A stretch of DNA of 64,000 bases from Bryobacteraceae bacterium. GTDB taxonomy: Bacteria; Acidobacteriota; Terriglobia; Bryobacterales; Bryobacteraceae. The stretch is from assembly GCA_947458745.1 (NCBI GenBank), contig CANGYQ010000004.1, forward strand, positions 365,321-429,320. Reading direction: 5' to 3'. The notes below the pieces were generated by a model, which saw only the letters and a program-made list of their open reading frames with translations, did no database searches and was not told the origin of the DNA. A program made the position numbers and the translations under genes. Positions 34,090-43,185 of the stretch are shown in pieces; position 1 is the first letter of the stretch; every line of letters starts with the position of its first letter.

Positions 34090-36042
34090 ATGTCGAAGAT
34101 CACACGCTCTACCGCACTGGCGTTGCTGGCGGCCGCACCGCTGTTGTGTCAGGTGACCGCCGCGCCGGGCGGAGCCGCCAATGTGGTGAACCGCGACTGG
34201 GTGCGCGAGAACTACACCAAGTTCGAATACCGCGTCCCGATGCGCGATGGGGTGAAGCTGTTCACGTCGGTCTATGTCCCCAAGGACGTCTTCAGCGACG
34301 AGAAGACCTACCCGATGATGATGCAGCGCACGGGCTACAGCGTCGCGCCGTATGGAATCGAACAGTACCGCGCCAGCCTGGGCCCATCCGACCTGTTCGC
34401 GCGCGAGAAGTTTATCTTCGTCTACCAAGACGTCCGCGGCCGCTACATGAGTGAAGGCGTCTATGAGTTGATCCGCCCGCACAAGCCCAACAAAGGGCCC
34501 AAGGATCTGGATGAGAGCACAGACACTTACGACACCATCGAATGGCTGACCAAGAATGTCCCCGGCGCCGTCGCCAAGGTGGGCATGTGGGGCATCTCGC
34601 AGCCCGGCTTTTACGCTTCGGCGGGTATGATCGACGCGCACCCGGCACTGGTGGCGGTGTCGCCACAAGCTCCAGTGACTGACTACTACCTGGGCGACGA
34701 CGTTTATCACAACGGCGCGTTTATGTTGGCGCACCGGTTTGCGTTCTACATGGGCTTCCGCAATCGCGAAGGTGACCCGGAGCCGCCCAAGCCCGCGATC
34801 CCGTTCCAGTTCGGCTCACCCGATGGATATGACTTCTATCTCGAAATGGGGTCACTGGCCAACGCCAACGAGAAGTACTTCAAGAACCAGCAACCGTTCT
34901 GGAATCTGAATATCGACCACACCACCTACGACCAGGTGTGGCAGTCGCGCGCCATCTGGAAGTATCTGAAGAACATCAAACCGGCCGTGATGATGGTGGG
35001 CGGCTGGTTCGACACGGAGGACCCGATGGGTCCGCTGCGGCAACACAGCTTTATGGAGAAGAACTCGCCGCCTGCCACCAACATGCTGGTGATGGGTCCG
35101 TGGAACCATGGTGGCTTCGCGCGCGGCGATGGCGACCGGTTGGGGCGCTTGAACTTCGGCTCGAAAACCTCCGCCTACTATCGCGCCAATATCGAACTGC
35201 CCTTCTTTGTGCACCACCTGAAGGGCAAGGGCGAAAACAAGTTCCCCCGCGCCTATGTCTTTGAGACGGGGCGCAACCAGTGGCGGAAGTTCCCGGCGTG
35301 GCCGCCCGCCGGTGCCAAACCTACCACCATCCACTTGGACGCCAAAGGTAAGCTGGCATGGCAGCGCCCAGGCGGAACTGGCTTTGATGAATACATCTCT
35401 GACCCGGCCAAGCCCGTGCCCTACATCAACGGCTTGGCGACGCGCATTCCAAACACCTACATGACCGAAGACCAACGCTTCGCCGCTGCGCGGCCGGACG
35501 TGCTGGTCTACAAGTCCGAAGTGCTGGAGCGCGATGTGACGGTGACCGGACCCATCCAGGTGGACTTGAAAGTTTCGACCACGGGCACCGACTCCGACTT
35601 CGTGGTGAAGATCATCGATGTCTACCCGGGCGATGCCGTCGACTATAACGTACCGCTGCCACCTCCGCCGGCTCCAGGTGCCGCGCTGACGCCGTCGGTG
35701 CCCCTCCCCGCCGTCTCCACGATGGGCGGCTACCAGCAACTGGTCCGCGGCGAGCCTTTCCGTGGCAAGTTCCGCCAAAGCTTTGAAAAGCCCGTCCCGT
35801 TTGAGCCTGGCAAACCGGACCGCATCACCTTCGCCCTACCCGACGTCGCCCACACCTTCCGCGCCGGCCACCGCATCATGGTGCAGATCCAAAGCAGCTG
35901 GTTCCCCCTCACGGACCGCAACCCGCAGAAGTTTATGGAGATCCCCAAAGCGCTCTCCACTGACTTTGTGAAGGCGACGCAGCGGGTCTATTTTGGTGGC
36001 GGGGATGGGTCAAAGATCACGCTGCCGGTGGAGGAGCGGTAG
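34090..36042 (+). CDS. Secreted CocE/NonD (S15) hydrolase
   Basis: A 650-residue protein with a signal peptide (about 1-24, cleaved near VTAAPG). The alpha/beta hydrolase domain has the nucleophile in MWGISQPGFYAS (Ser about residue 170) and the catalytic aspartate region in MVGGWFDTEDPMG and histidine in GPWNHGGFARGD. The C-terminal jelly-roll (about 440-650) with LKVSTTGTDSDFVVKIIDVYP and FRAGHRIMVQI is the X-Pro dipeptidyl-peptidase C-domain. Known members are acyl esterases, cocaine esterase or glutaryl-7-ACA acylases. It acts outside the cytoplasm; the substrate is unknown. Confidence 0.92.
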   Translation: MSKITRSTALALLAAAPLLCQVTAAPGGAANVVNRDWVRENYTKFEYRVPMRDGVKLFTSVYVPKDVFSDEKTYPMMMQRTGYSVAPYGIEQYRASLGPSDLFAREKFIFVYQDVRGRYMSEGVYELIRPHKPNKGPKDLDESTDTYDTIEWLTKNVPGAVAKVGMWGISQPGFYASAGMIDAHPALVAVSPQAPVTDYYLGDDVYHNGAFMLAHRFAFYMGFRNREGDPEPPKPAIPFQFGSPDGYDFYLEMGSLANANEKYFKNQQPFWNLNIDHTTYDQVWQSRAIWKYLKNIKPAVMMVGGWFDTEDPMGPLRQHSFMEKNSPPATNMLVMGPWNHGGFARGDGDRLGRLNFGSKTSAYYRANIELPFFVHHLKGKGENKFPRAYVFETGRNQWRKFPAWPPAGAKPTTIHLDAKGKLAWQRPGGTGFDEYISDPAKPVPYINGLATRIPNTYMTEDQRFAAARPDVLVYKSEVLERDVTVTGPIQVDLKVSTTGTDSDFVVKIIDVYPGDAVDYNVPLPPPPAPGAALTPSVPLPAVSTMGGYQQLVRGEPFRGKFRQSFEKPVPFEPGKPDRITFALPDVAHTFRAGHRIMVQIQSSWFPLTDRNPQKFMEIPKALSTDFVKATQRVYFGGGDGSKITLPVEER

Positions 36043-36079
36043 CGAATGCAATCCACCCATATTCAAGGGCGATTAAGCT

Positions 36080-36319
36080 ATGAGAAGACGACATTCCGAC
36101 GAACCCAAGGCGGAGTACAACTTCGACTATGTAAAAGCGATGCCGAACCGGTTTGCCAGCAAGATGGCGGGAGGTTCCTTGGCTGTTTTGCTGGACCCGG
36201 ATGTCGCGCGGGTTTTCCGAAATGCTGAATCGGTGAATACGGTCCTGCGTGCCCTGCTAACCACCATGCCTTCGGGCCGCACGCGCGGGGCCAGAAGTGT
36301 TCCGGCCACTGACAGATGA
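36080..36319 (+). CDS. Small antitoxin-like protein, orphan
   Basis: A 79-residue basic protein: a charged N-terminus (MRRRHSDEPKAEYNFDYVKA), then FASKMAGGSLAVLLDPDVARVF and NAESVNTVLRALL. The pattern LDPDVAxxF followed by VNxxLRALL is common in short proteins that accompany type II toxin genes in many bacteria, so an antitoxin or similar DNA-binding role is possible. No toxin gene lies next to it: the next gene is a minus-strand nucleotidyltransferase, and the C-terminal GRTRGARSVPATDR looks non-conserved. The gene may be an orphan or a remnant. Confidence 0.5.
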   Translation: MRRRHSDEPKAEYNFDYVKAMPNRFASKMAGGSLAVLLDPDVARVFRNAESVNTVLRALLTTMPSGRTRGARSVPATDR

Positions 36320-36392
36320 CACAGTGAGCCGCCGCATCGGGTGGCCTCCGGTACTCGCCAGGCCAGAACTCGTATCTGGGCACGATTGCGAT

Positions 36393-37145
36393 CTATGGCT
36401 GATGTGAAGCCCCCAACCTCACCAGCACACCCTCGAGCCGCCCGGCCAAGTGCTGATCTACTCCGCGTATCTCACCCACCAGCAGGCGGATAATGGCTTG
36501 AAAAGTGCCATTCAGCTCGCTGAGGGTCAACTGCTGGATGAGGGTTTGTTCGAATGGCGCCAGCGCCTCCGGCGGAAGAAGGTCGAGGCCGCGGCCGTGG
36601 ACTGGCGAGACACCGTGGCGGAGGCACGCGATTGCCAGAACGCTGTCGCGCATGCCGCTGATCATGTATTCGGCTTGCCACAGCTTCCCGCGGGCAATCG
36701 CACTGCGGACGTGGAGCGCGTAGAGCCACGCCATGCCGATCATCGCTTCGGCATTGGCCGGAGCGGGCGGGAGTGCGTCGTGGGCTTGGCCGAAAACCAG
36801 GCGGAAGGTCGGCGCCAAGGGGCGGAACTCGGTTTCCACCACAAAGGCGAGGTCTACCTGCAGCGCATTCTCGAGCAGGAATACCCGATACGTCCAGGCA
36901 CCCGCGATGACGTCCAGGTGGTGCAGGGCGTGGTGGTGACCATACATGCGCCGGGTCCAGTCAGCGAGCACGCCGGGAACGCCCGCATCTGCGGCGACGC
37001 CAAAGGCCAGGTCGATGTCGGACCATTCGTCCTCTCGCGATTCGGCGGCGGAGCCGGTCACAGCCGCGCCGGTGATGCGCGGATCGGTGGCGGCCTGCTT
37101 CAGTAGTTCATCGCGAAGTTGCGTTCGGCCTTCGGGAGTAAACAT
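36393..37145 (-). CDS. Nucleotidyltransferase-domain protein
   Basis: A 250-residue protein whose N-terminal half has the minimal nucleotidyltransferase motif TGSAAESREDEWSDIDLAFGV (about residues 30-50), the GS plus DxD that binds Mg-nucleotide. A later aspartate in LQVDLAFV (about 97) is the third metal ligand. The C-terminal half is helical, as in aminoglycoside adenylyltransferases and related enzymes. The substrate could be a small molecule, protein or RNA. It is the last plus-distal gene of a minus block with terC 32 bases upstream of... its own start side, with no clear functional link. Confidence 0.82.
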   Translation of the reverse strand: MFTPEGRTQLRDELLKQAATDPRITGAAVTGSAAESREDEWSDIDLAFGVAADAGVPGVLADWTRRMYGHHHALHHLDVIAGAWTYRVFLLENALQVDLAFVVETEFRPLAPTFRLVFGQAHDALPPAPANAEAMIGMAWLYALHVRSAIARGKLWQAEYMISGMRDSVLAIACLRHGVSPVHGRGLDLLPPEALAPFEQTLIQQLTLSELNGTFQAIIRLLVGEIRGVDQHLAGRLEGVLVRLGASHQP

Positions 37146-37177
37146 GATTCGCCGCCGTCACCACAAACGCACACGCC

Positions 37178-37882
37178 CTACCGCCGCTTAGCCGCCCGCA
37201 GGTTGAGCATCTCGACGAACATCGAGAAGGCGATCGCGAAGTAGACGTAGCCCTTGGGCACATGGAAGGCCATGCCGTCCGCCACCAGCGTGATGCCCAC
37301 CAGCAGCAGGAAAGAGAGCGCAAGCATCTTCACGGTGGGGTGGGACTGCACGAAGTGTGCCACCGGCGTTGAGGCCCACATCATGATGCCGACGGCCAGC
37401 ACCACGGCGGCCACCATCACTTCCAGGTGGTCCGCCATGCCGACGGCGGTGATGACGGAATCGAGCGAGAAGACAATGTCGAGCACCATGATCTGCAGGA
37501 TCACTTGCCCGAACTTGGAGGCCGCCACGGCCCGTTCGCGGTCGCTATCGCCTTCCACCGTTTCGTGGATTTCGTGCGTGGCTTTGTAGAGCAGGAACAG
37601 GCCGCCAACCAACAGAATCAGGTCCCGCCCCGAGATAGCGTGGCCCAGCAGTTCAAACCAGGGCTTGGTAAGCTGCATCATCGCGCCCAGCGAGAGCAGC
37701 AGCAGGATGCGGGTAAACATCGCCGCAAACAGACCGACGCTGCGGGCGCGCTGACGCTGGTGCATCGGCAGACGGTCCGCCAGGATCGAGATGAAGATAA
37801 TGTTGTCGATACCCAGCACGATTTCGAGCGCGGTGAGGGTTGCCAGCGAGATCCAGGCTTGCGGTGAGGTGATCCAGTCCAC
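37178..37882 (-). CDS. TerC-family membrane protein
   Basis: A 234-residue membrane protein with about seven hydrophobic segments. EIVLGIDNIIFISIL (about 20-34) and DIVFSLDSVITAVGM (about 134-148) are the paired acidic membrane motifs of the TerC/YoaE family. Recent work links the family to metal (manganese) export during protein secretion; the tellurite name is historical. Start is GTG at 37882. The gene immediately upstream on this strand is a pseudogene, so regulation is not inferable. Confidence 0.92.
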   Translation of the reverse strand: MDWITSPQAWISLATLTALEIVLGIDNIIFISILADRLPMHQRQRARSVGLFAAMFTRILLLLSLGAMMQLTKPWFELLGHAISGRDLILLVGGLFLLYKATHEIHETVEGDSDRERAVAASKFGQVILQIMVLDIVFSLDSVITAVGMADHLEVMVAAVVLAVGIMMWASTPVAHFVQSHPTVKMLALSFLLLVGITLVADGMAFHVPKGYVYFAIAFSMFVEMLNLRAAKRR

Positions 37883-37934
37883 GTCTTTGATTGTGCACTA
37901 GCGGCGGAGGTGGCCGCGCCCGGCGCCTGCCACT

Positions 37935-38735
37935 TTAGTCACTTCGGCGCGGTTGGCTACCGGAGTCCACCACCTGGTACATCCGCCAGGGGCCATGCGG
38001 TGTTTCGACCGGCACATCGGAGACGCGCGAAAACTGTAGTCCCGACCCGGCCACCAGATCGCGCACCGTGCTGGAGACGATCACCTGCCCGGGAGGGGTG
38101 GCGGGCAGCAGATGCTCCACGATGTCCACCGCCGCCGCTGCTAGTGGTGCTGTGCCGGAACGTTGGCATTCGCCGGTATGGAGCGCCACCCGCAGGTGGA
38201 CACCATTTTCGTGCGCTCGCAGGGCCAGCATCCGGGCTTACTGGATGGCGCGCGCCGGACCGTCGAAGACACCGTAGCGGCCAACACGCTCACCGTGGAA
38301 CGGGCGCAACACGCGGTCCAACTCCGCCGCAGCAATCGGGTCTCCATCAAACGCCATCACCGTTGCCAGAAGGCGGTCCGCGTCGTGCGGATCTCCCACC
38401 TCAATCAAAATCTCTTCCACCGCGTTGAGGATTTCATCCTGGTTGCCCACAAAGGGCAGGTAGTCCGCGCCGGGCAGTGCAACGAAGCGCGCGCCCGGGG
38501 TGAGGGAGTCCAGATATCGCCCTTCTTCCACCAGGAGGCACTGATCGCCGGAGCGGTGGAGGACCAAGGTCGGCACATTGACGGTGGGCAAGATTATGCG
38601 GACGTCAATCTCAGAGTTCATCCGGGTGAGCGCGATCGCCGCGCCGGGGCTGGCGCCCGTGCGGAGATAGGTAGCCCACCAATCCCTGAACTGCGGATCG
38701 TGCGCCAGCGACGGGGCCCGCACGGCAACACCGAT
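37935..38735 (-). pseudogene. Broken hydrolase / adenylate-cyclase-like gene
   Basis: On the minus strand the reading frame encodes APSLAHDPQFRDWWATYL, RTGASPGAAIALTRMN, VNVPTLVLHRSGDQCL and PGADYLPFVG, the C-terminal half of the alpha/beta hydrolase found fused to class III cyclases, followed by a shrunken cyclase part with FDGPARAIQ, LRVALHTGEC and VIVSSTVRDLVAGSGL. An in-frame TAA at 38238-38240 splits the frame just after FDGPARAIQ. The hydrolase N-terminus is missing: upstream, after about 10 codons, a stop appears and the DNA becomes part of another gene. The metal-binding FTDIVGS-type motif of active cyclases is absent (TVMAFDGDP instead). It is therefore almost certainly non-functional. 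Confidence 0.82.
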
Positions 38736-38737
38736 TC

Positions 38738-39475
38738 TCAGCGGCAGGTGCCGCTACGGGCGACATCACCACGGCACTGACGAACTTCCGGACCGCGCTG
38801 GGAGCACAGAATCCGAACACCACTACCAACTTTGTGGGCGGACGCCGAGAGATCAACTGGGACGGGGTGCCAGCCAGTGCCACTGAACCCAACGCTTTTC
38901 AGAGGAATTTTTCTAAAGGTAGCGCTGCGGGCCGGGGCCACGGCATCACCTTCTCGACGCCGGGCAGCAGCCTGCTAGTCTCAGTGCCCGATGGCAGCGA
39001 AGACTATACCTTCTTCAGCCCGTCCAAGGTGTTTGGGCCGGTGGGGAGTGAGATCACTGATGTGCACTTCTTCTCTCCCAAGGACCAGAAGACCGTGGCC
39101 GTCACCAACGGCTTCGGCGCTATCTTCCTGGACATCGATGACCCCACCACCGCATCGATCGAGTTCTTCGGCCTCAGCTGAGCGTCCTTGGGCGTCTACC
39201 AAGTTCCGTCCTTTGCCGGCACGAAGACGTTCTCGTTTCTCGGCGTGAAGTTTGATTCGCCGATAATCGCCCGGGTCCGCATCACCAGCAGTTCACCCAC
39301 CGACGAGGCGGCGATGGACGACTTTATCTACGGCGAACCGACCGCGACACCGGAGCCCGCCACTTGGGCGACTCTGGCGACGGCAGTAGTGGGGCTGGCG
39401 ATGATGAGCGGAGGTCTATGCGCCAATAGTCGTGAGATCAGCGTGGGGAGGGAGTTGGGCGGCGGGGTTCCTTAG
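38738..39475 (+). pseudogene. Broken PEP-CTERM protein gene
   Basis: The plus frame reads GDITTALTNFRTALGAQN, GGRREINWDGVPASAT, FSTPGSSLLVSV, FFSPKDQKTVAVTNGFGAIF, a typical secreted-protein domain seen with PEP-CTERM signals, then a TGA at 39179-39181 in frame, then GVYQVPSFAGTKTFSFLGVKFD, ARVRITSSSPTDEAAMDDFIYG and PEPATWATLATAVVG. No signal peptide or start codon precedes it; the homologous part begins at about 38738, where the opposing broken gene also starts. The C-terminal basic cluster is lost as well (GGLCANSRE). Two lesions plus missing start make it a pseudogene. Confidence 0.82.
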
Positions 39476-39551
39476 GGGGGCCCCGCCGTATCTTTGCCAG
39501 ATCGCACTTTGCGCAGTGACAGACCGTCGCCCAATTGTAGATACTTGAGTC

Positions 39552-41102
39552 GTGGAAAAGACAACACAGGGCGACCTCGCGGCCGGATTGGTCGTCTTTC
39601 TGGTTGCTTTGCCGCTCTGTCTGGGAATTGCGCTGGCTTCGGGTGCGCCCTTGTTTGCCGGCGTGATCGCCGGGATGGTGGGCGGCATTGTGGTGGGGTT
39701 GCTTTCCGGCTCACCGATTTCAGTCAGCGGACCGGCAGCGGGTTTGGCGGTGATTGTCGCCTCCAGCATCCAGACCCTGGGCAGCTTTCCGCTGTTTCTC
39801 CTGGCCGTCTCACTGGCGGGCGTGATCCAGATTGGGTTCGCGATGCTCAGCTTCGGCCGCGTAGCCAACTACGTGCCGAACTCGGTGATCAAGGGAATGC
39901 TGGCGGCGATCGGGATCGTCATCATCCTGAAGCAGATTCCGCATGGGCTGGGCCGGGATAAGGACTACGAAGGCGACTTTACGTTTCTCGAGAATGCCAA
40001 GGACAATACCCTTACCGACATCCTGAATGCGATCATCAGCTACAACGGCGAGGCGGTGCTGATCTGCGCTGTTGGCTTAGCCATCTTGCTGGCGTGGGAG
40101 CGCAAAGAGGTACAGCGTTTCCGGGTGGCGAAGCTAATCCCGGCCTCCCTGGCCGTGGTTATTGTGGGGACACTACTGAATGAAATATTCCGCGCATTCT
40201 TCCCGAACTTTCACCTCTCTGACCCGGAGCATCTAGTGGTGCTGCCGGCGGCAGCGGATCTGGGCGCGTTTTTCAAACAGTTCACATTACCGGACTTTGC
40301 CGGATTCACCGATCAAAGGGTCTACCTGGCGGCGGCCACCATCGCGGTGGTGGGCAGCCTGGAGACGCTGCTGTCGATCGAAGCCGCTGACAAGATTGAC
40401 CCCTACAAGCGCATCACTTCCACCAACGTCGAACTGGTGGCGCAAGGCATCGGCAACTTCCTGTCCGGCCTGATCGGCGGGCTGCCCATTACTTCGGTCG
40501 TGGTCCGCACATCGGCCAACGTGTATGCCGGGGGCAGCACCAAGTTAGCCACCATTACGCACGGCATTCTGTTGCTGGTGGCCGTTTCGCTGGTGCCCGG
40601 GCTACTGAACCGGATTCCGCTGGCGGCGCTGGCCGCCATCCTGATGATGATTGGCTACAAGCTGGCCAAGATTGATCTGTTCCGGCAGATGTACCGGTCC
40701 GGCTGGGATCAATTCCTGCCGTTCATTGTCACCGTGGTCGCCATTGTCTTCACGGACCTGTTAAAGGGAGTACTGGTGGGCTTCGCCGTGGGTATCTTCT
40801 TTGTGGTCCGCGCCAACCACCACCAGGCGGTGACACTGGTCAGCCAGGAAAACTATTTTCTGATGCGGCTGAATAAGGATGCGACGTTTGTCCATAAGGC
40901 CATGATCAAGTCGTTGCTGCGATCAATCCCGAATGGCTCCACTCTCATCATTGATGGCACCAAGGCGCTCTATGTGGACCACGATATCGCGGAGGTGGTG
41001 TCGGAGTTCCGCCAGTCGGCTTACTTCCGCAAGATCACTGTGGAAACCAAGAACTTCGACCATAAACTGAGAGCGGGCGTCGTCATCGGCGCCGCGCACT
41101 AG
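39552..41102 (+). CDS. SulP-family inorganic anion transporter
   Basis: A 516-residue SulP/SLC26-type permease with about 12-14 hydrophobic segments. [21 protein letters not shown] and [19 protein letters not shown] are the family motifs of the first helices; the C-terminal cytoplasmic part ([23 protein letters not shown]) looks like a short STAS domain. Members carry sulfate, bicarbonate or other anions. A beta carbonic anhydrase lies 16 bases downstream, a pairing typical of bicarbonate transporters, so bicarbonate is the most likely substrate. GTG start at 39552. Confidence 0.92.
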   Translation: MEKTTQGDLAAGLVVFLVALPLCLGIALASGAPLFAGVIAGMVGGIVVGLLSGSPISVSGPAAGLAVIVASSIQTLGSFPLFLLAVSLAGVIQIGFAMLSFGRVANYVPNSVIKGMLAAIGIVIILKQIPHGLGRDKDYEGDFTFLENAKDNTLTDILNAIISYNGEAVLICAVGLAILLAWERKEVQRFRVAKLIPASLAVVIVGTLLNEIFRAFFPNFHLSDPEHLVVLPAAADLGAFFKQFTLPDFAGFTDQRVYLAAATIAVVGSLETLLSIEAADKIDPYKRITSTNVELVAQGIGNFLSGLIGGLPITSVVVRTSANVYAGGSTKLATITHGILLLVAVSLVPGLLNRIPLAALAAILMMIGYKLAKIDLFRQMYRSGWDQFLPFIVTVVAIVFTDLLKGVLVGFAVGIFFVVRANHHQAVTLVSQENYFLMRLNKDATFVHKAMIKSLLRSIPNGSTLIIDGTKALYVDHDIAEVVSEFRQSAYFRKITVETKNFDHKLRAGVVIGAAH

Positions 41103-41118
41103 AGACGGACTATCATCG

Positions 41119-41775
41119 ATGGACTCGTACAAGAAACTACTACTGGCCAACAAGGCGTGGGTGCAAGACCGCATCAGCATCCGCCCGGACTACTTCGAGG
41201 TGATGGCGAAGGATCAGACGCCGGAGTTTCTCTGGATTGGCTGCTCGGATTCGCGGGTACCCGCCGAAGACATCACCGGTACGGAGCCCGGCGAACTTTT
41301 CGTGCACCGCAATGTTGCCAACCTGGTGATCCACACCGACTTCAATATGCTCAGCGTCCTACAGTACGCGGTGGAAGTGCTGAAGGTGAAGCACGTCATT
41401 GTGTGCGGACACTACGGCTGCGGCGGAGTGCAGAATGCGATGTCCCGCAAGCATCTGGGCCTGATCAACAAATGGCTGCGCCACATCAAGGATGTCTATC
41501 GCTTCCATGCCCGCGAGTTGGAGACCATCAAGGATGAGGGCCAGCGGCTGAGGCGGTTGGTGGAACTCAACGTCGCCGAGCAGGTGCAGAATCTGGCGGA
41601 GACGTCGTTCGTTCAGCGGGCTTGGCTGACCGAGCAGCGGCCGGAAGTGCACGGCTGGGTGTATGACATGCAGACCGGGTATCTGAAAGAGATCGCGCAC
41701 ATGTCCCCGGGCACCCACCTGGAGCCGATCTACGAATTCGAGTTCAACGACAAGACGGGGAACGGCCAATCCTGA
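41119..41775 (+). CDS. can: Beta-class carbonic anhydrase
   Basis: Interconverts CO2 and bicarbonate at a zinc held by two cysteines and a histidine. The ligands are Cys42 and Asp44 in CSDSRVP, and His98 and Cys101 in CGHYGCGG. The 218 residues match the Can/CynT type. It follows the SulP gene by 16 bases, so the pair probably supplies and equilibrates bicarbonate for carboxylases. Convergent with the deaminase gene 10 bases away. Confidence 0.96.
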   Translation: MDSYKKLLLANKAWVQDRISIRPDYFEVMAKDQTPEFLWIGCSDSRVPAEDITGTEPGELFVHRNVANLVIHTDFNMLSVLQYAVEVLKVKHVIVCGHYGCGGVQNAMSRKHLGLINKWLRHIKDVYRFHARELETIKDEGQRLRRLVELNVAEQVQNLAETSFVQRAWLTEQRPEVHGWVYDMQTGYLKEIAHMSPGTHLEPIYEFEFNDKTGNGQS

Positions 41776-41785
41776 CCGCACCCGG

Positions 41786-43096
41786 CTAGTTCAGCAGGTT
41801 GCGCCGCGCGTAACCCGACACGGTGGGTGCGGGCGGCACCCATTGCGGGTTTCGGGCCTGTTGTTCAAAGCGTTTGATGGCGATGTCAAAGTCGTTCAGC
41901 AGCTGACGCTTCAAGGCATCGGGCGCAAACGAGTGTTGCAGGCTGTTCCGGCCCAGTTGCACCACTTCGTCCCAGCTCAACTGAAAGGTGCGGATGGCGG
42001 TGAAGTATTCGTCCGTCAGGTTGGAGTCCCAACTGCCCTGGTCATCCGTGTTGAGGCAGACCGGGATGCCGAAGCGAAGATACTCGATGAACGGGTGCGC
42101 CGCGAGATCGGGCGTGTACTCCAGCAGCTTGTTCGAGACCAGATTGCTTTCGATCAAGGTCCGGCCGTGGCGCAGCAGGAGCATCGTGTCCGGGTCAGTG
42201 ATCAGGTTTAGGCCGTGACCAATGCGTTCGGCACCCAACATCAGTGTGTTGCGGACATCGCGGCCGGGTGAATCTACTTCGCCGCCGTGGAGCGATACAT
42301 GGATGCCGGAATACTTGCGCCGCTGCGCACGGAAAGCCTCGAAGAAGCGCAGCGGATGGCCCTTATCGTTGTCTTCGCGACCGGCCATGTTGACGCCTAC
42401 CCAGTAGTCACGGTTGCGGTCGACAAACGCGAAGGTGTCGGTGAGGCGCTGCTCCGCCGTGGGGATGAAGCGGATGAAGATGCCTTGGTAGCGGACTGGG
42501 ATGGGCGACTCTGCGGCGACCTTCTTCAGGGCCACCGTCGCCGCATCGGGATCGGCGGCGGCCAGCGGGGAGGCCATCACCTCGGTATAGCGAACCCCCT
42601 CCGCGGCCCAGCGCTTCAAGGTCTTGGCAAACACCTCAGCCGCCACTTCGTGATCCCGCCCCAGATCGGTGATCCGCGCGACGATGCGTTCAAAGAACTC
42701 ATCGCGGCCTTCGCCCGAGCGGTCGAGAATATGGGCTGAGATCCATTCATCGCGTGGAGCATCGCGAAGAGGAATGTATTCGCCCTTTTCACAGTCGGAC
42801 AAGGCCCCATAGCGGGCACGGGGGATGTTGCGCCACAGGAGCGGCGCCGCCTCCGGCCCGCAATTGGAAATGCGGACGCGGGTGTAGAAACGGTCCTTGG
42901 CGGAGTCGTACCAATCTGACGCCCAGAACGACAGCGAGTAGTGGACGTGCAGGTCCGCGCCCTTGGGCATGGCGTAGAGCAGTGCATAGAGTTGCGCGCG
43001 GCTCAGGGTCCGCTTCAGCTCTTCAAAGCGCGGGCCGAATTCCTGCGCCGACGCGCAGAGCGCCGTCAGAATGAGGGATACGATAGTGCGTCGCAA
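41786..43096 (-). CDS. Secreted adenosine-deaminase-like protein
   Basis: A 436-residue protein with a signal peptide (MRRTIVSLILTALCASAQ). The metal-dependent amidohydrolase fold shows GADLHVHYSLS (HxH), ISLHGGE-type VSLHGGEVDSPG, the His region ERIGHGLNL and CLNTDDQGSWDSNL, which are the zinc and catalytic sites of adenosine deaminases. The secreted form resembles ADGF/CECR1-type enzymes more than cytosolic add. Adenosine is the likely substrate but adenine-type or other purines are possible. It is on the same strand as the penicillin-acylase-like gene, 89 bases downstream of it. Confidence 0.88.
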   Translation of the reverse strand: MRRTIVSLILTALCASAQEFGPRFEELKRTLSRAQLYALLYAMPKGADLHVHYSLSFWASDWYDSAKDRFYTRVRISNCGPEAAPLLWRNIPRARYGALSDCEKGEYIPLRDAPRDEWISAHILDRSGEGRDEFFERIVARITDLGRDHEVAAEVFAKTLKRWAAEGVRYTEVMASPLAAADPDAATVALKKVAAESPIPVRYQGIFIRFIPTAEQRLTDTFAFVDRNRDYWVGVNMAGREDNDKGHPLRFFEAFRAQRRKYSGIHVSLHGGEVDSPGRDVRNTLMLGAERIGHGLNLITDPDTMLLLRHGRTLIESNLVSNKLLEYTPDLAAHPFIEYLRFGIPVCLNTDDQGSWDSNLTDEYFTAIRTFQLSWDEVVQLGRNSLQHSFAPDALKRQLLNDFDIAIKRFEQQARNPQWVPPAPTVSGYARRNLLN

Positions 43097-43148
43097 ACCG
43101 CCAGTATCGCATCCGGGCCGGATCTGGGCAGCCGTCGGAAGTCAACAG

Positions 43149-43175
43149 ACCGCTCCGTTGCCGTAGCGGCTCGGT
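43149..43175. repeat. Second copy of the ACCGAGCCGC element, reverse orientation
   Basis: Read on the minus strand this is ACCGAGCCGC, 10 variable bases, GAGCGGT: the same 27-base unit as 17480-17506 with about 20 identities. Here the flanking outer inverted repeat is not evident. It lies between two same-strand genes. Confidence 0.6.
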
Positions 43176-43185
43176 AGTGCCTGGG

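Noticed and set aside
39179..39181. In-frame TGA as possible selenocysteine codon
   Set aside because: No selenocysteine context, the gene has lost its start and basic tail, and the position is in an ordinary beta-strand region; simple nonsense mutation is far likelier.
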